A DNA stretch of 9,037 nt from Chthonomonadaceae bacterium (GTDB lineage: Bacteria; Armatimonadota; Chthonomonadetes; Chthonomonadales; Chthonomonadaceae): positions 1 through 9,037 of the forward strand of contig JANXLO010000210.1 of the NCBI GenBank assembly GCA_025355115.1, read 5' to 3'. The translations under genes and the position numbers were made by a program. This document shows positions 1 through 7,553 of the stretch, piece after piece. The first letter of the stretch is position 1; every line of letters begins with the position of its first letter. Under the pieces are notes generated by a model. That model did no database searches. It was not told the DNA's origin and worked only from the letters and a program-made list of their open reading frames with translations.

Positions 1-179
1 GGCGAATTGCGGAGATGATGGCGCGTGGAGGAGTGGTTGGCCCAGCTCATCTCCATATTCATCGTCCGGCGCATCACCTCGAACGTTGGGAGCTCGTCAT
101 CGGCGGTGCCGCGCCGAACCCGAATGTGACGCGGCAGCCCGCGCTCTTTGCCCTCTCCCTTCGTCCCGAAAAAACCCAT
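1..179 (-). CDS. N-terminus of an unidentified protein, possibly GNAT acetyltransferase (partial, runs off left edge)
   Basis: An ATG at 179-177 opens a minus-strand frame with no stop to the window edge, giving 59 codons. A GAGG motif lies six bases before the ATG (inside GAGGCGAG) and can serve as ribosome binding site. Third codon positions are mostly G or C, as in the neighbouring genes, and the competing frames here are low-complexity or interrupted. After about 16 residues the protein reads HIRVRRGTADDELPTFEVMR, which resembles the first beta strand and helix of GNAT N-acetyltransferases (I-R-x-A-x-x-x-D-x-x-x-x-x-x-x-M/L). The acetyl-CoA-binding motif would lie beyond the edge, so the family is only a guess. 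The gene follows the tricorn-like gene but is separated from it by a strong hairpin, so it probably has its own expression or depends on read-through. Confidence 0.5.
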   Translation of the reverse strand, partial: MGFFGTKGEGKERGLPRHIRVRRGTADDELPTFEVMRRTMNMEMSWANHSSTRHHLRNS

Positions 180-198
180 TGCTCGCCTCGACAAGAGG

Positions 199-235
199 GA
201 AGGACAGGACTCCACACCAGGGAGTCCTGTCCTTC
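199..235 (-). terminator. Strong hairpin after the tricorn-like gene (probable terminator)
   Basis: Arms 199-213 and 221-235 are perfectly complementary over 15 bp around a 7-base loop (214-220), and a G-T and a further G-C pair can extend the stem. It starts four bases after the TAG of the tricorn-like gene, the expected place for a 3' end. No uninterrupted U-tract follows on the minus strand: the next bases are CCCTCTTGTC, and a run of six T comes only about 25 bases later. It may therefore be a weak or Rho-assisted terminator, or a 3' end protecting stem. The plus-strand side is only moderately T-rich. Confidence 0.65.
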
Positions 236-239
236 TCGC

Positions 240-3200
240 CTATTTCTGTGCTGTCGTGTCTCCGCGAAGCGGGAGCTCCTGGAGGGCAGTGGCGATGGCA
301 GTTTCGAGCTGACGATCACGGCCTTTAGCGTAGTCCTCCGGCGTGTTCTCGACGCGGATGTCCGGGACGATGCCGTTATTCTCCAGGTTCTGGCCCTTCT
401 CGTTGAAGTATCCCCAGGTGGGAAGCCGAAACTTCGTGCCGTCGAGGAGAGTGGCCTCGTAGGTGCCGATGAGATAGCCGGGAGTCTGAATGCCGACGAT
501 TTTGCCGAGATGCTCGGCTCGGAACGCGGAGGGGAAAGTCTCCGCCGCGCTCGCAGAGTGCTCGTCGATCAGGAGCACGACGGGTTTCGTCCAGGCGCGC
601 GTCGGGAGTGTCTGTCGCTGTCCATCGCGCGGCTGAGTGTATCCGTAGATGAGCGGCGATAGCGACTGAAGGATAGCCTCATCCACGGCGTTGAAGCCGC
701 CCCCGTTGCCGCGAATATCGAGTATGAGGCCGTCCCGGTTGACGGCGTCGCTGTACAGCTCACGAGTGTACTGCTTCAGCGCTTCGGCGTTCATGCCCGA
801 AACATGGATATAGGCGAGACGTCCTCCCGACGCTTTTTCGACGAGATCACGGCTGCGCTTGAGCCTTCCCTCCTCATCCAGTCTAGCCCACTCCGGCATC
901 CCGATCGTGCGAATTTTGACCGTATGCGCGCCATCCTTGGAAGGCTTGGAGTTGACGAGAAGATCGACCGTCTTGTTGCCCTTCTGCTGGAGAAGTTCAT
1001 AGAACGTCTCGTCAAAGGTCACGTCCGTGCCGTCGACGCTCAGGATATACTCGCCGGTCGCGATGCGGGCGGCGGGCTTATCGGCGGGGCCTTTCGGCAG
1101 CGGAGCCAGAACTTTTAGGCCTGAGCCGACATAGTCCGGGTCGAACGTCATGCCGAGGCTGTACTGGACTGGCCCGAAATCACTGACGGTAGGGGTGATT
1201 TCCGAATGCGAAGAGTTCACCTCGCCAACCATTTTGCTGAGAACATCAGTGAACTCCTGCGGGGTGCCGACACCGTCGAGCTGCGGCTCATAGCGTGCGC
1301 GGATGGCTCTCCAGTCAACACCGTGAATCTTCGGATCGTAGAACTGCTGTCCGAATCGCCGGTAGAACTCCTCGAATGCCTGAGCGTAGAGGGCGCGCCT
1401 ATCAAAGTTATATTCGGAGGTGAAGCCGATGACCTGCGGCGGTTGAGGAGGAATGTGCAGCAGTTTATTCACTCCCGCGCCATCGGTGTAGGGCAGGGCC
1501 GGGCCTGCATAGGGCGGCGCGTTCAGGCCAAGCGTACGGGGAACGCCGTTGACGCCAAAATAGAAGATGCGCTGATTGTCCGGAGTGAAGACGGGCGCAG
1601 TGCCCGCCTCTCCTGTCGTCGTGAGGGGGACATTCAACCCGCTGTTCAGCGCGGCAAGATAGTAGTTCGCATTCATGTGAACAGCCACCAGCCCGCTGTC
1701 GGGCGAAATGCCATAGCTGCTCACGATGCCGCCAGGAGGAGTCACATTCTGAGCGCGGAGATGGATGTCATCGAAATCGATTTTGACATCTTTGCTACGA
1801 TCGCCGGGTGCGGGCTTGGCGTCGGGTGCGGCCGCCTCGGGATTCTCCAGGCTGAGCTTGAACAGACCGGGCACTCCATTGCGGTCGGAGATAAAGAGCA
1901 GCTTCTTGCCGTCCGGAGTGAACATTGGCTGCGCGTAGCCGCCGGGATATTTGGTAATGTTGATCGAGGCGCCGCCGACGACAGGCACGATCCAGAGATC
2001 ATGATTTTCGAATCGATCACCGCGAATGAAAGCCACCCATTTGCTGTCAGGCGACCATGCATGCGCGGTGATGCCCAGGCCGTAGCTGTTGATGCCATTC
2101 CCTACAGCGATCCGCCGTGCCGGGCTGCTGCCATCTGCCGGGGCTACATACAGACCTGCCTGACTTCCAGCCCTCACGAACGATACGGATTTGCCGTCGG
2201 GGGCAAAGTGCGTGTCGCTCTCGGTGTCGTTGTCATTGGTAATCCGCGTCATTGCCTTCGATTTGATGTCCATGACATAGACGTCGGTCTGATTGCCGCG
2301 ATCCGAGATCGTGACGATTTTGGCGCTGTCAGGCGACCATGCAAAATCCTCGTAGTGCCCGTCGCCAGGCGTAAGCTGAGTTGCGGTGCCGCCGCCTGCC
2401 GGCATAAGCCAGAGCGCCCCCTTCATCGAGAGCGCGAACTGCTTCATGTCGGGCGCCATTTCGCCGCCGTCAGCCGTGGTCAGTGTTTGACGCTCAGTGT
2501 TGTTCACCTTGCTGTCGGAGCGCACGATGATGCTCACTTTGCGCGCTTCCGAGCCGTCCGGATGTACCGTGTAGATCTCGCCGTCATAAAGGTAAGTGAT
2601 CAGCGAGCCGTTCCGGGCGATTGCGGGGAAACGCACGGCATCGGAGGTGTAGCGGGTGATTGCCTTCGGCTCTCCGCCATTCACGGGCACGCGCCAGAGG
2701 TTAGGGGTCTTGCTGTCGCCGTGAAGTGTGGTGACGAAGACGGATCTGCTGTCGGCGCTAAATAGCGGCCAGAACTGCTGTGAGTCGGATTTGAGAAGTG
2801 TGCGGCTCGTGTTGGACTTAAGATCCTTCAGTACTATTCGTGCGGAGTTGCTGCCGCGATACCAGGGGCGCGACCAGGGAAAGCCGCCGCGAACGTATGC
2901 CAGAGTCTTGTGGTCAGGCGAGATCGTAGGATAGCGCAGAGAGTCGCTGTCAGCGGCAAGCTGCTTTAGAGCACGGGTATGCAGATCGATGCTGAAAAGG
3001 CTGAGGGCGCGGGTGTCGCGCTGACCGTAGAACAGCAGCTTTGAGCCGTCATCGCTCCAATCGGTGACAAGGTTCAGACCCGCATAGCTGGTGACCTGCC
3101 GTGCTTCGCCGCCGGAGGAGGGTATGAGAAATATATCTGCGTGTCCGGTGCGGAAACTGGTGAAGGCAATCCATTTCCCGTCAGGCGACCAACGCGGAGA

Positions 3201-3515
3201 GTAGTCGAGCGCCTCGTGAATGGTTAGGCGTGACGCCGTTCCGCCTGCCGTTGGAACCGTCCATACGTCACCGCGATAGCAGAAGCAGAGAGTCTCGCCG
3301 TCGGGCGAAAGCGAGGGCCAGGTAACGCCAAGCGCGACCTTGTCTGTCGGCGGAGTAAGCAAGTCCTGGGTGGGCTTCGGCGGAGCCGTTGTCACAGTCT
3401 CAATCTTGGGTGTCTGCGCAGCCTGTCCGGCTGGCAGAAAACCTACGAGGGCTGTCGCACCAAGAAAAAGAAAGGCAACGACGCGCTGCCGCGTCGTCCC
3501 GCGATAAAACTTCAT
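240..3515 (-). CDS. Secreted tricorn-like S41 protease with PD40 propeller repeats and PDZ domain
   Basis: The protein has 1091 residues, close to the size of archaeal tricorn protease. A basic N-terminus, a hydrophobic stretch (about 11-30) and an AQA-A site near 33 form a signal peptide, so it should act in the periplasm or outside the cell. Residues about 60-560 carry repeated TolB/PD40 propeller blades, seen as W/F-S-P-D-G/S-K motifs (109-113, 393-397, 487-491). A further propeller-like stretch runs to about 690. A tricorn core domain follows with H770 in NSSH (candidate catalytic His), then a PDZ domain (about 785-870) and an S41 domain (about 890-1060). The latter has DIRGNGGG at 933-940 and HSASAAE at 986-992, where S989 is the expected nucleophile, plus ENNGIVPDI at 1045-1053. 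Tricorn family members degrade peptides to short products. The ATG at 3515 is fixed by the signal peptide; its ribosome site is weak. It is probably transcribed alone. Confidence 0.92.
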   Translation of the reverse strand: MKFYRGTTRQRVVAFLFLGATALVGFLPAGQAAQTPKIETVTTAPPKPTQDLLTPPTDKVALGVTWPSLSPDGETLCFCYRGDVWTVPTAGGTASRLTIHEALDYSPRWSPDGKWIAFTSFRTGHADIFLIPSSGGEARQVTSYAGLNLVTDWSDDGSKLLFYGQRDTRALSLFSIDLHTRALKQLAADSDSLRYPTISPDHKTLAYVRGGFPWSRPWYRGSNSARIVLKDLKSNTSRTLLKSDSQQFWPLFSADSRSVFVTTLHGDSKTPNLWRVPVNGGEPKAITRYTSDAVRFPAIARNGSLITYLYDGEIYTVHPDGSEARKVSIIVRSDSKVNNTERQTLTTADGGEMAPDMKQFALSMKGALWLMPAGGGTATQLTPGDGHYEDFAWSPDSAKIVTISDRGNQTDVYVMDIKSKAMTRITNDNDTESDTHFAPDGKSVSFVRAGSQAGLYVAPADGSSPARRIAVGNGINSYGLGITAHAWSPDSKWVAFIRGDRFENHDLWIVPVVGGASINITKYPGGYAQPMFTPDGKKLLFISDRNGVPGLFKLSLENPEAAAPDAKPAPGDRSKDVKIDFDDIHLRAQNVTPPGGIVSSYGISPDSGLVAVHMNANYYLAALNSGLNVPLTTTGEAGTAPVFTPDNQRIFYFGVNGVPRTLGLNAPPYAGPALPYTDGAGVNKLLHIPPQPPQVIGFTSEYNFDRRALYAQAFEEFYRRFGQQFYDPKIHGVDWRAIRARYEPQLDGVGTPQEFTDVLSKMVGEVNSSHSEITPTVSDFGPVQYSLGMTFDPDYVGSGLKVLAPLPKGPADKPAARIATGEYILSVDGTDVTFDETFYELLQQKGNKTVDLLVNSKPSKDGAHTVKIRTIGMPEWARLDEEGRLKRSRDLVEKASGGRLAYIHVSGMNAEALKQYTRELYSDAVNRDGLILDIRGNGGGFNAVDEAILQSLSPLIYGYTQPRDGQRQTLPTRAWTKPVVLLIDEHSASAAETFPSAFRAEHLGKIVGIQTPGYLIGTYEATLLDGTKFRLPTWGYFNEKGQNLENNGIVPDIRVENTPEDYAKGRDRQLETAIATALQELPLRGDTTAQK
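2043..2343. repeat. Identical 19-base copies encoding propeller-blade motifs
   Basis: The 19 bases at 2043-2061 recur exactly at 2325-2343 inside the tricorn-like gene. Both encode the A-W-S-P-D-S turn of a PD40 blade in the same frame, and a diverged copy lies near 3180. DNA-level identity in such a short stretch can come from blade duplication or from shared codon choice. The copies are part of the coding sequence and not a mobile repeat. Confidence 0.6.
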
Positions 3516-3557
3516 TAGCGTTAGCTCGCTTTCGTGTTAAAGGAGGATATGAGGACT

Positions 3558-3563
3558 ATTATA
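3558..3563 (-). promoter_or_regulatory. Candidate -10 box for the tricorn-like gene
   Basis: On the minus strand this is a perfect TATAAT, preceded directly by TG, in the 195-base gap between the sulfatase-like gene and the tricorn-like gene. Transcription would start near 3551 and leave a leader of about 35 bases before the ATG at 3515. No good -35 hexamer is found 16-18 bases upstream, where the sequence is a C-rich run, so the site would rely on the -10 region. The rest of the gap (3516-3710) holds no convincing terminator for the upstream operon. Confidence 0.4.
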
Positions 3564-3710
3564 CACTGTCCCAGGGCAAAACGGGGGAGGCAGTAAAATT
3601 GACGCAGAGCGGGCGCAGAAGTTACGTGCACTTCCGTTTTTCCAGTCAGGATGAACAGACATTACCGTGTGTGGAGGCAAGCAAATCTTCATAGCGAGTT
3701 CGAAAATTCG

Positions 3711-5123
3711 TCACTTATCGCGCTCGTACCCTACGAAGTCACTTGATTCTAGATTATCATCAGCCGGCTGGCTAGCGGATGCTTCCTTTTCGGGCTTAGA
3801 GCTTGGGACGGCGAGCTCCATGTTGCCTATGCTCCGCAATGGGATAGGCTGGACGGGCAGGGGATCGGGGAGGCCAGTCTCTGCAAGACGGTCAGCTATC
3901 CACTCGTCCATAGCACGGGTAAGGCTAGACACGATTTCGGGGCGATCTGCGGCGACGTTCAGGAGCTCACCGGGATCGGTCGTGAGATGGTACAATTCCG
4001 TTGCTGAGTTGCCGTGAACGTCTGGTGTCTCTAGAGGGACGATGTGCTTCCACTCATGGGTGCGAACGCCCCGTTTTTTCATCCACGTGTTTTCCGTCAG
4101 ATGAAGCATGTCTGCCGTGCCCCTGGAGGAGGCAGACGGCGATTCAATCAAGGGGACAAGGCTGGTGCCGAGCATGTTTTCTCGCTGGGCGACATGACCG
4201 AGCCCGAGCAGATCAAGCAGGGTGGGGGCGAGATCGAGCATTCTCGTGAGGCCACCGACCCGTTTCCCTGCGGGGAGCAGCGTAGGGCAGCGCATTATTA
4301 GAGGAATATGGATGTTCGTATCATAGAGGCCATGATGATCGAACCAGTGGCCGTGTTCGTCCAGCTCCTCGCCGTGATCGGCCGTCAGCACCAGCAACGT
4401 GTCCGCAGTTAGAGCGAGCTCATCAAGACGCGTCAGAAGCGAGGCGAAACAGGAGTCCATGTAGGCGATTTCTGCGTCGTACTGCGCCTTGGGGAACTCG
4501 ATGTCGGTGACGCCCGGCATCCACTCCGCAAAATAACGCTTGAACGGCTCGAACTCCCAGAGAGCCTCCATGCTTGTGCAGGCCGGATCGCGCTCATCGC
4601 CCCGATAGAAAATTCTGTCGAAAGGGGGCGGCGGAAGGTAAGGAGTGTGGGGATCCCAGAAATGTACGAACAGGAAAAAAGGCTTGTCCTGCGCGGCGGC
4701 AGAGTTCAGGGCCTTCAGTGTGGATTCCAGCACTGCTTCCCCTTTGCGTAGGCTCTCTTTTCGGCTGTAGTCCCACGCATAGGTCTCGATTTGATCGAAT
4801 CCTCTTGAGAACCACCTGCCCAGATTGTCCGCCGCAGCGCAGTGGTAGCCCTCCTCCCGCAGGAGCTCGGCCAGCATTTTGACGCCTAGCGCAGGCTCCG
4901 GGGTGCCGGACTGGGAGGTAATCTGATGAGCGTAGACATCTTTGCCCGTCATCATGGTCGTGTGGCCGGGGTAGGTGGGGATATGCGGGCTAAAATGCTC
5001 GGTGAAGAGCACTCCTTCCTCCGCGACGCGGTCTATGTGAGGGCTGGTGAGGCGGAAGTGCCCGTAGCACGAGAGATGATCGGCGCGAGTCGTGTCGAGG
5101 CTGATGAGGATTACATTGGTCAT
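3711..5123 (-). CDS. Sulfatase-like hydrolase of the alkaline phosphatase superfamily, with Thr at the nucleophile position
   Basis: The 470-residue protein has the superfamily N-terminus SLDTTRADHLSCYG (8-21), with D10 a likely metal ligand. The second metal motif is TADHGEELDEHG (247-258), with D249, H250 and H264 as likely ligands. LDLAPTLLDLLG closes the fold. In true sulfatases the active site is C/S-x-P-x-R, whose Cys or Ser becomes formylglycine. Here the aligned segment is T50-Y-P-G-H54, so formylglycine cannot form and Thr is the likely nucleophile, as in phosphodiesterases such as NPPs. Substrate unknown: sulfate ester, phosphodiester or phosphonate ester are all possible. There is no signal peptide, so it appears cytoplasmic. 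The C-terminal 40 residues are polar and probably disordered. AAGGAG lies nine bases before the ATG. It starts 26 bases after the Kbl-type gene and is probably co-transcribed with it. Confidence 0.9.
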   Translation of the reverse strand: MTNVILISLDTTRADHLSCYGHFRLTSPHIDRVAEEGVLFTEHFSPHIPTYPGHTTMMTGKDVYAHQITSQSGTPEPALGVKMLAELLREEGYHCAAADNLGRWFSRGFDQIETYAWDYSRKESLRKGEAVLESTLKALNSAAAQDKPFFLFVHFWDPHTPYLPPPPFDRIFYRGDERDPACTSMEALWEFEPFKRYFAEWMPGVTDIEFPKAQYDAEIAYMDSCFASLLTRLDELALTADTLLVLTADHGEELDEHGHWFDHHGLYDTNIHIPLIMRCPTLLPAGKRVGGLTRMLDLAPTLLDLLGLGHVAQRENMLGTSLVPLIESPSASSRGTADMLHLTENTWMKKRGVRTHEWKHIVPLETPDVHGNSATELYHLTTDPGELLNVAADRPEIVSSLTRAMDEWIADRLAETGLPDPLPVQPIPLRSIGNMELAVPSSKPEKEASASQPADDNLESSDFVGYERDK

Positions 5124-5149
5124 CGTGTTCGTCTCCTTCCCGCTCGTTT

Positions 5150-6331
5150 CTAGATGAGGCCGAGGCTTTTGCCGACTTTTTCGAAGGCGGTGAGGGCATC
5201 ATCGAGATCTTGGCGAGAGTGCATCGCGCTGGACATCGTGCGAACACGTGCCTTGCCTTTGGCGACGGTCGGGAAGACGATGGCGAGGGCCAGCACCCCT
5301 TCGGCGAACAGACCGCGCTGCAGCTCCTGTGCTCTGCCTTCATCTCCCACCATAACCGGGGTGATGGGGGTCGTCGAGATTCCGGTGTCGAAGCCCAGCC
5401 GCTGAAGGCCCGCTTTCCAGTAGCGCGTGTTCTCCCAGAGACGTTCCGTTAGCGAGAGATCGCTCTCCATGAGATCGATGGCGGCTATGGTGGCAGCGGC
5501 TGTGGCCGGAGGATGGCCGGTGCTGAAGAGAAAGGGTCGGGCGCGCTGCGTCAGCCAGTCGATCAGCTCCGCACTGCCGGCAATATAGCCTCCCATGACG
5601 CCAACGGCTTTCGACAGCGTTCCGAGCTGGACATCGATCTTGTCGTGAACACCCTGGTGATAAGCTGTTCCTCGGCCTCCTCCAAGAACTCCCGAGCCGT
5701 GCGCATCGTCCACCATAATGGCGGCATCATGCTTCTCCGCAAGGGCCACGATATCGCCCAGTGGCGCGACGTCGCCGTCCATGCTGAACACTCCGTCCGT
5801 TATGATGAGCCGCTTCTTTGCGCCTTTTGTCTCCTTAAGCGCCTCCTCAAGTGATGTCATGTCGCAATGTTTGTAGATTTTGCGGGCAGCCTTTGAGAGA
5901 CGCACTCCGTCAATTATGCTGGCATGGTTCAGTTCATCTGTGATGATGGCGTCTTCACCTTCCGTGATGGTGGGAATTACGCCCGCATTTGCGGTAAAGC
6001 CGCTCTGGAAGACCAGAGTCGCTCCGACATGTTTGAACTCCGCCAGCCGACGCTCCAGTTCGATGTGAATGCGCATGGTTCCTATGATGGGCCGCACCGC
6101 TCCGGCCCCCGCGCCCCACTCCTGCACCGCTTTGATCGCGGCCTCCTTCAATTTGGGATGGTTCGCGAGGCCCAGGTAGTTGTTGCTCGACAGATTTATG
6201 ACGTTGGCCCTGCCGTTGACGGTGATCCGCGGCCCCGAGGGCGAATCCATTACCATAATCGGTTTGTAGAGATTCTGCTCTTTCAGTCCCTGTATCTGTT
6301 CACCAAGCCAGTTTTGCAGCGTATCGTTCAT
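5150..6331 (-). CDS. kbl: Glycine C-acetyltransferase (2-amino-3-ketobutyrate CoA ligase), alpha-oxoamine synthase family
   Basis: The 393-residue protein has the full length of the family. This PLP enzyme interconverts glycine plus acetyl-CoA and 2-amino-3-ketobutyrate, the second step of threonine breakdown through threonine dehydrogenase. Visible family marks are SSNNYLGL (48-55), [16 protein letters not shown] (84-99), [11 protein letters not shown] with H136 (ring-stacking His), [11 protein letters not shown] with D208 and H211, and GTLSK with K241 as the PLP lysine. The C-terminal [12 protein letters not shown] and [11 protein letters not shown] fit Kbl better than BioF or serine palmitoyltransferase, but these paralogues are hard to separate without alignment. 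No tdh gene is visible. It lies 44 bases after the ABC ATPase gene and 26 bases before the sulfatase-like gene, so an operon is likely. The ribosome site is weak (AGAAAG, eight bases before the ATG). Confidence 0.9.
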   Translation of the reverse strand: MNDTLQNWLGEQIQGLKEQNLYKPIMVMDSPSGPRITVNGRANVINLSSNNYLGLANHPKLKEAAIKAVQEWGAGAGAVRPIIGTMRIHIELERRLAEFKHVGATLVFQSGFTANAGVIPTITEGEDAIITDELNHASIIDGVRLSKAARKIYKHCDMTSLEEALKETKGAKKRLIITDGVFSMDGDVAPLGDIVALAEKHDAAIMVDDAHGSGVLGGGRGTAYHQGVHDKIDVQLGTLSKAVGVMGGYIAGSAELIDWLTQRARPFLFSTGHPPATAAATIAAIDLMESDLSLTERLWENTRYWKAGLQRLGFDTGISTTPITPVMVGDEGRAQELQRGLFAEGVLALAIVFPTVAKGKARVRTMSSAMHSRQDLDDALTAFEKVGKSLGLI

Positions 6332-6375
6332 TGTATCAGCTTTCTAAAGTCGAGCCCTCAGCGAGGAAAGGCTTC

Positions 6376-7437
6376 TCAGGCACTAGGCGGAATGATCGTC
6401 GTCACGCCAGCGGGCAAATCGGGTGACGCGGGGACGGAGGAGTTCGGCTCGGCGAAATGACATGCAGCGAACTGCCCGTTGCCCAGGTCACGCAAGAGCG
6501 GAGTATCTCGTGCGCAGATGTCCTCGGAGAGTGGGCAACGTGTGCGGAATCGGCAGCCTGAGGGAATGGCGACGGGACTGGGCACATCGCCTTCGAGAGG
6601 CAGCCGCTCCCTGCGGAAGGCAGGATCCGCGACGGGAACGGAGGCTAGCAGAGCCTGTGTATAAGGATGTTTAGGGGCGGCAAAAACCACGTCGGAAGGG
6701 CCTTGCTCCACAATTATACCGAGATACATCACACATACTCGGTCGCAGAGGTGACGGACAACTGAGAGATCGTGAGCGATGAACAGGTAAGAGAGCCCGC
6801 GCTCAGCTTGAAGCTCTTCGAGGAGATTGAGTATCTGGGCACGAATGGACAGGTCTAGCGCTGAGATCGGCTCGTCCAGAATTAGCAGCTTGGGATTGGT
6901 GGCGATGGCGCGGGCAATGCCTATCCGCTGGCGCTGTCCTCCGGAAAATTCGTGAGGATAGCGGGAGACGAACTCAGAGCGGAGTCCTACGGTCGTTAGA
7001 AGCTCACCAGCCTTCGCCATGCGCTCACTCCGTGAGCGAACCAGCCTGTGCGCGCGCAACGGCTCGGCGACGATTTCGCCAATCATCATCCTTGGATCAA
7101 GGGCGGCGAAAGGATCCTGGAAGACGATTCCCATGTCTTTTCTGAGATCGCGCAACTCCTCGCCACGGAGCGAAAGCACGTCGACCCCGTTTAGTGCGAC
7201 AGTACCTGCTGTTGGTTCAAGCAGGCGCAGAATGGTGCGGCCAGCTGTGCTCTTGCCGCAGCCGCTCTCACCGACCAGCCCGACCGTTTCGCCGCCGTCG
7301 ATCGTAAGGTCTATGCCATCGACGGCGCGGACAGTCTCGCGAATCGTCCGAATACCTTCCCGACGCGACACATGAAACTGCTTGACTAGGCCGCGAACTT
7401 CGAGCAATGGCACGGATGAACTCACTCTTTCACTCAC
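6376..7437 (-). CDS. Oligopeptide/dipeptide ABC transporter ATP-binding protein, OppF/DppF type
   Basis: This is the ATP-hydrolysing subunit of a peptide (or nickel/sugar of the same class) importer, working at the inner membrane face. Walker A is GESGCGKST (56-64), the Q-loop Q107, the signature FSGGQRQR (164-171), Walker B LLILDEP (184-190) and the switch His H222. The C-terminal oligopeptide-transporter extension is present: KHPYTQALLASVP (256-268) and GCRFRTRCPLSEDIC, with C295, C301, C308 and later C326. These four Cys positions are conserved in the family and in some members bind an iron-sulfur cluster. Permeases, binding protein and OppD partner are absent from the window. The start is uncertain: GTG 7437 is the longest choice, but GTG codons at residues 5 and 9 also occur, and family proteins usually begin just before the P-L-L-E-V of residues 10-14. 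A terminator ends eight bases upstream. Confidence 0.9.
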   Translation of the reverse strand: MSERVSSSVPLLEVRGLVKQFHVSRREGIRTIRETVRAVDGIDLTIDGGETVGLVGESGCGKSTAGRTILRLLEPTAGTVALNGVDVLSLRGEELRDLRKDMGIVFQDPFAALDPRMMIGEIVAEPLRAHRLVRSRSERMAKAGELLTTVGLRSEFVSRYPHEFSGGQRQRIGIARAIATNPKLLILDEPISALDLSIRAQILNLLEELQAERGLSYLFIAHDLSVVRHLCDRVCVMYLGIIVEQGPSDVVFAAPKHPYTQALLASVPVADPAFRRERLPLEGDVPSPVAIPSGCRFRTRCPLSEDICARDTPLLRDLGNGQFAACHFAEPNSSVPASPDLPAGVTTIIPPSA

Positions 7438-7444
7438 TCTCTGT

Positions 7445-7476
7445 AAAAATCGGGCGGAAAAGTGTTTTCCGCCCGA
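7445..7476 (-). terminator. Intrinsic terminator of the cytochrome c transcript
   Basis: Arms 7450-7461 and 7465-7476 form a perfect 12-bp stem rich in G and C around a 3-base loop. On the minus strand it is followed at once by five T (7449-7445). It lies about 80 bases past the cytochrome stop codon. It also ends only eight bases before the first possible start of the ABC gene, so it insulates that gene from upstream transcription. Confidence 0.85.
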
Positions 7477-7477
7477 A

Positions 7478-7483
7478 ATATTA
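7478..7483 (-). promoter_or_regulatory. Possible -10 box for the ABC-Kbl-sulfatase operon
   Basis: The minus strand reads TAATAT here, the most promoter-like hexamer between the cytochrome gene and the ABC gene. The hexamer 17 bases upstream (GCGGTC) is a poor -35 match. Initiation about seven bases downstream, near 7471, would fall inside the upstream arm of the terminator stem. The operon's own RNA would then lack part of that arm and could not form the full terminator. This is a weak prediction resting on one hexamer. Confidence 0.22.
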
Positions 7484-7536
7484 GAACTGACTTCTCACTC
7501 GACCGCGATGATGATTTGCAAACAGAAGCAGGTAAG

Positions 7537-7552
7537 CCGTTCCATAGAACGG
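7537..7552. other. Small hairpin directly after the cytochrome c stop codon
   Basis: Arms 7537-7542 and 7547-7552 are a perfect 6-bp inverted repeat around a 4-base loop, ending one base from the TAG of the cytochrome gene. No T-run follows on the minus strand. It may protect the 3' end or be accidental; the real terminator is the stem at 7450-7476. Confidence 0.35.
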
Positions 7553-7553
7553 T

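Noticed and set aside
15..662. A 215-codon plus-strand open frame at the left end
   Set aside because: It crosses the terminator hairpin and is antisense to the protease C-terminus, and its product has no family features.
1206..2765. A 519-codon plus-strand open frame opposite the tricorn-like gene
   Set aside because: It is fully antisense to a gene with clear domains. Its product is rich in R, A and H with no recognisable motif, as expected for the reverse of G+C-rich coding sequence.
3539..3596. Plus-strand AAGGAGG followed by ATG 3549 and a 15-codon frame
   Set aside because: Only two bases separate the ribosome-site match from the ATG, the frame is tiny, and the stretch lies in the leader and promoter region of the oppositely oriented protease gene.
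5924..6460. A 178-codon plus-strand open frame over the kbl start and ABC gene end
   Set aside because: It is antisense to two well-supported genes and has no recognisable domain.
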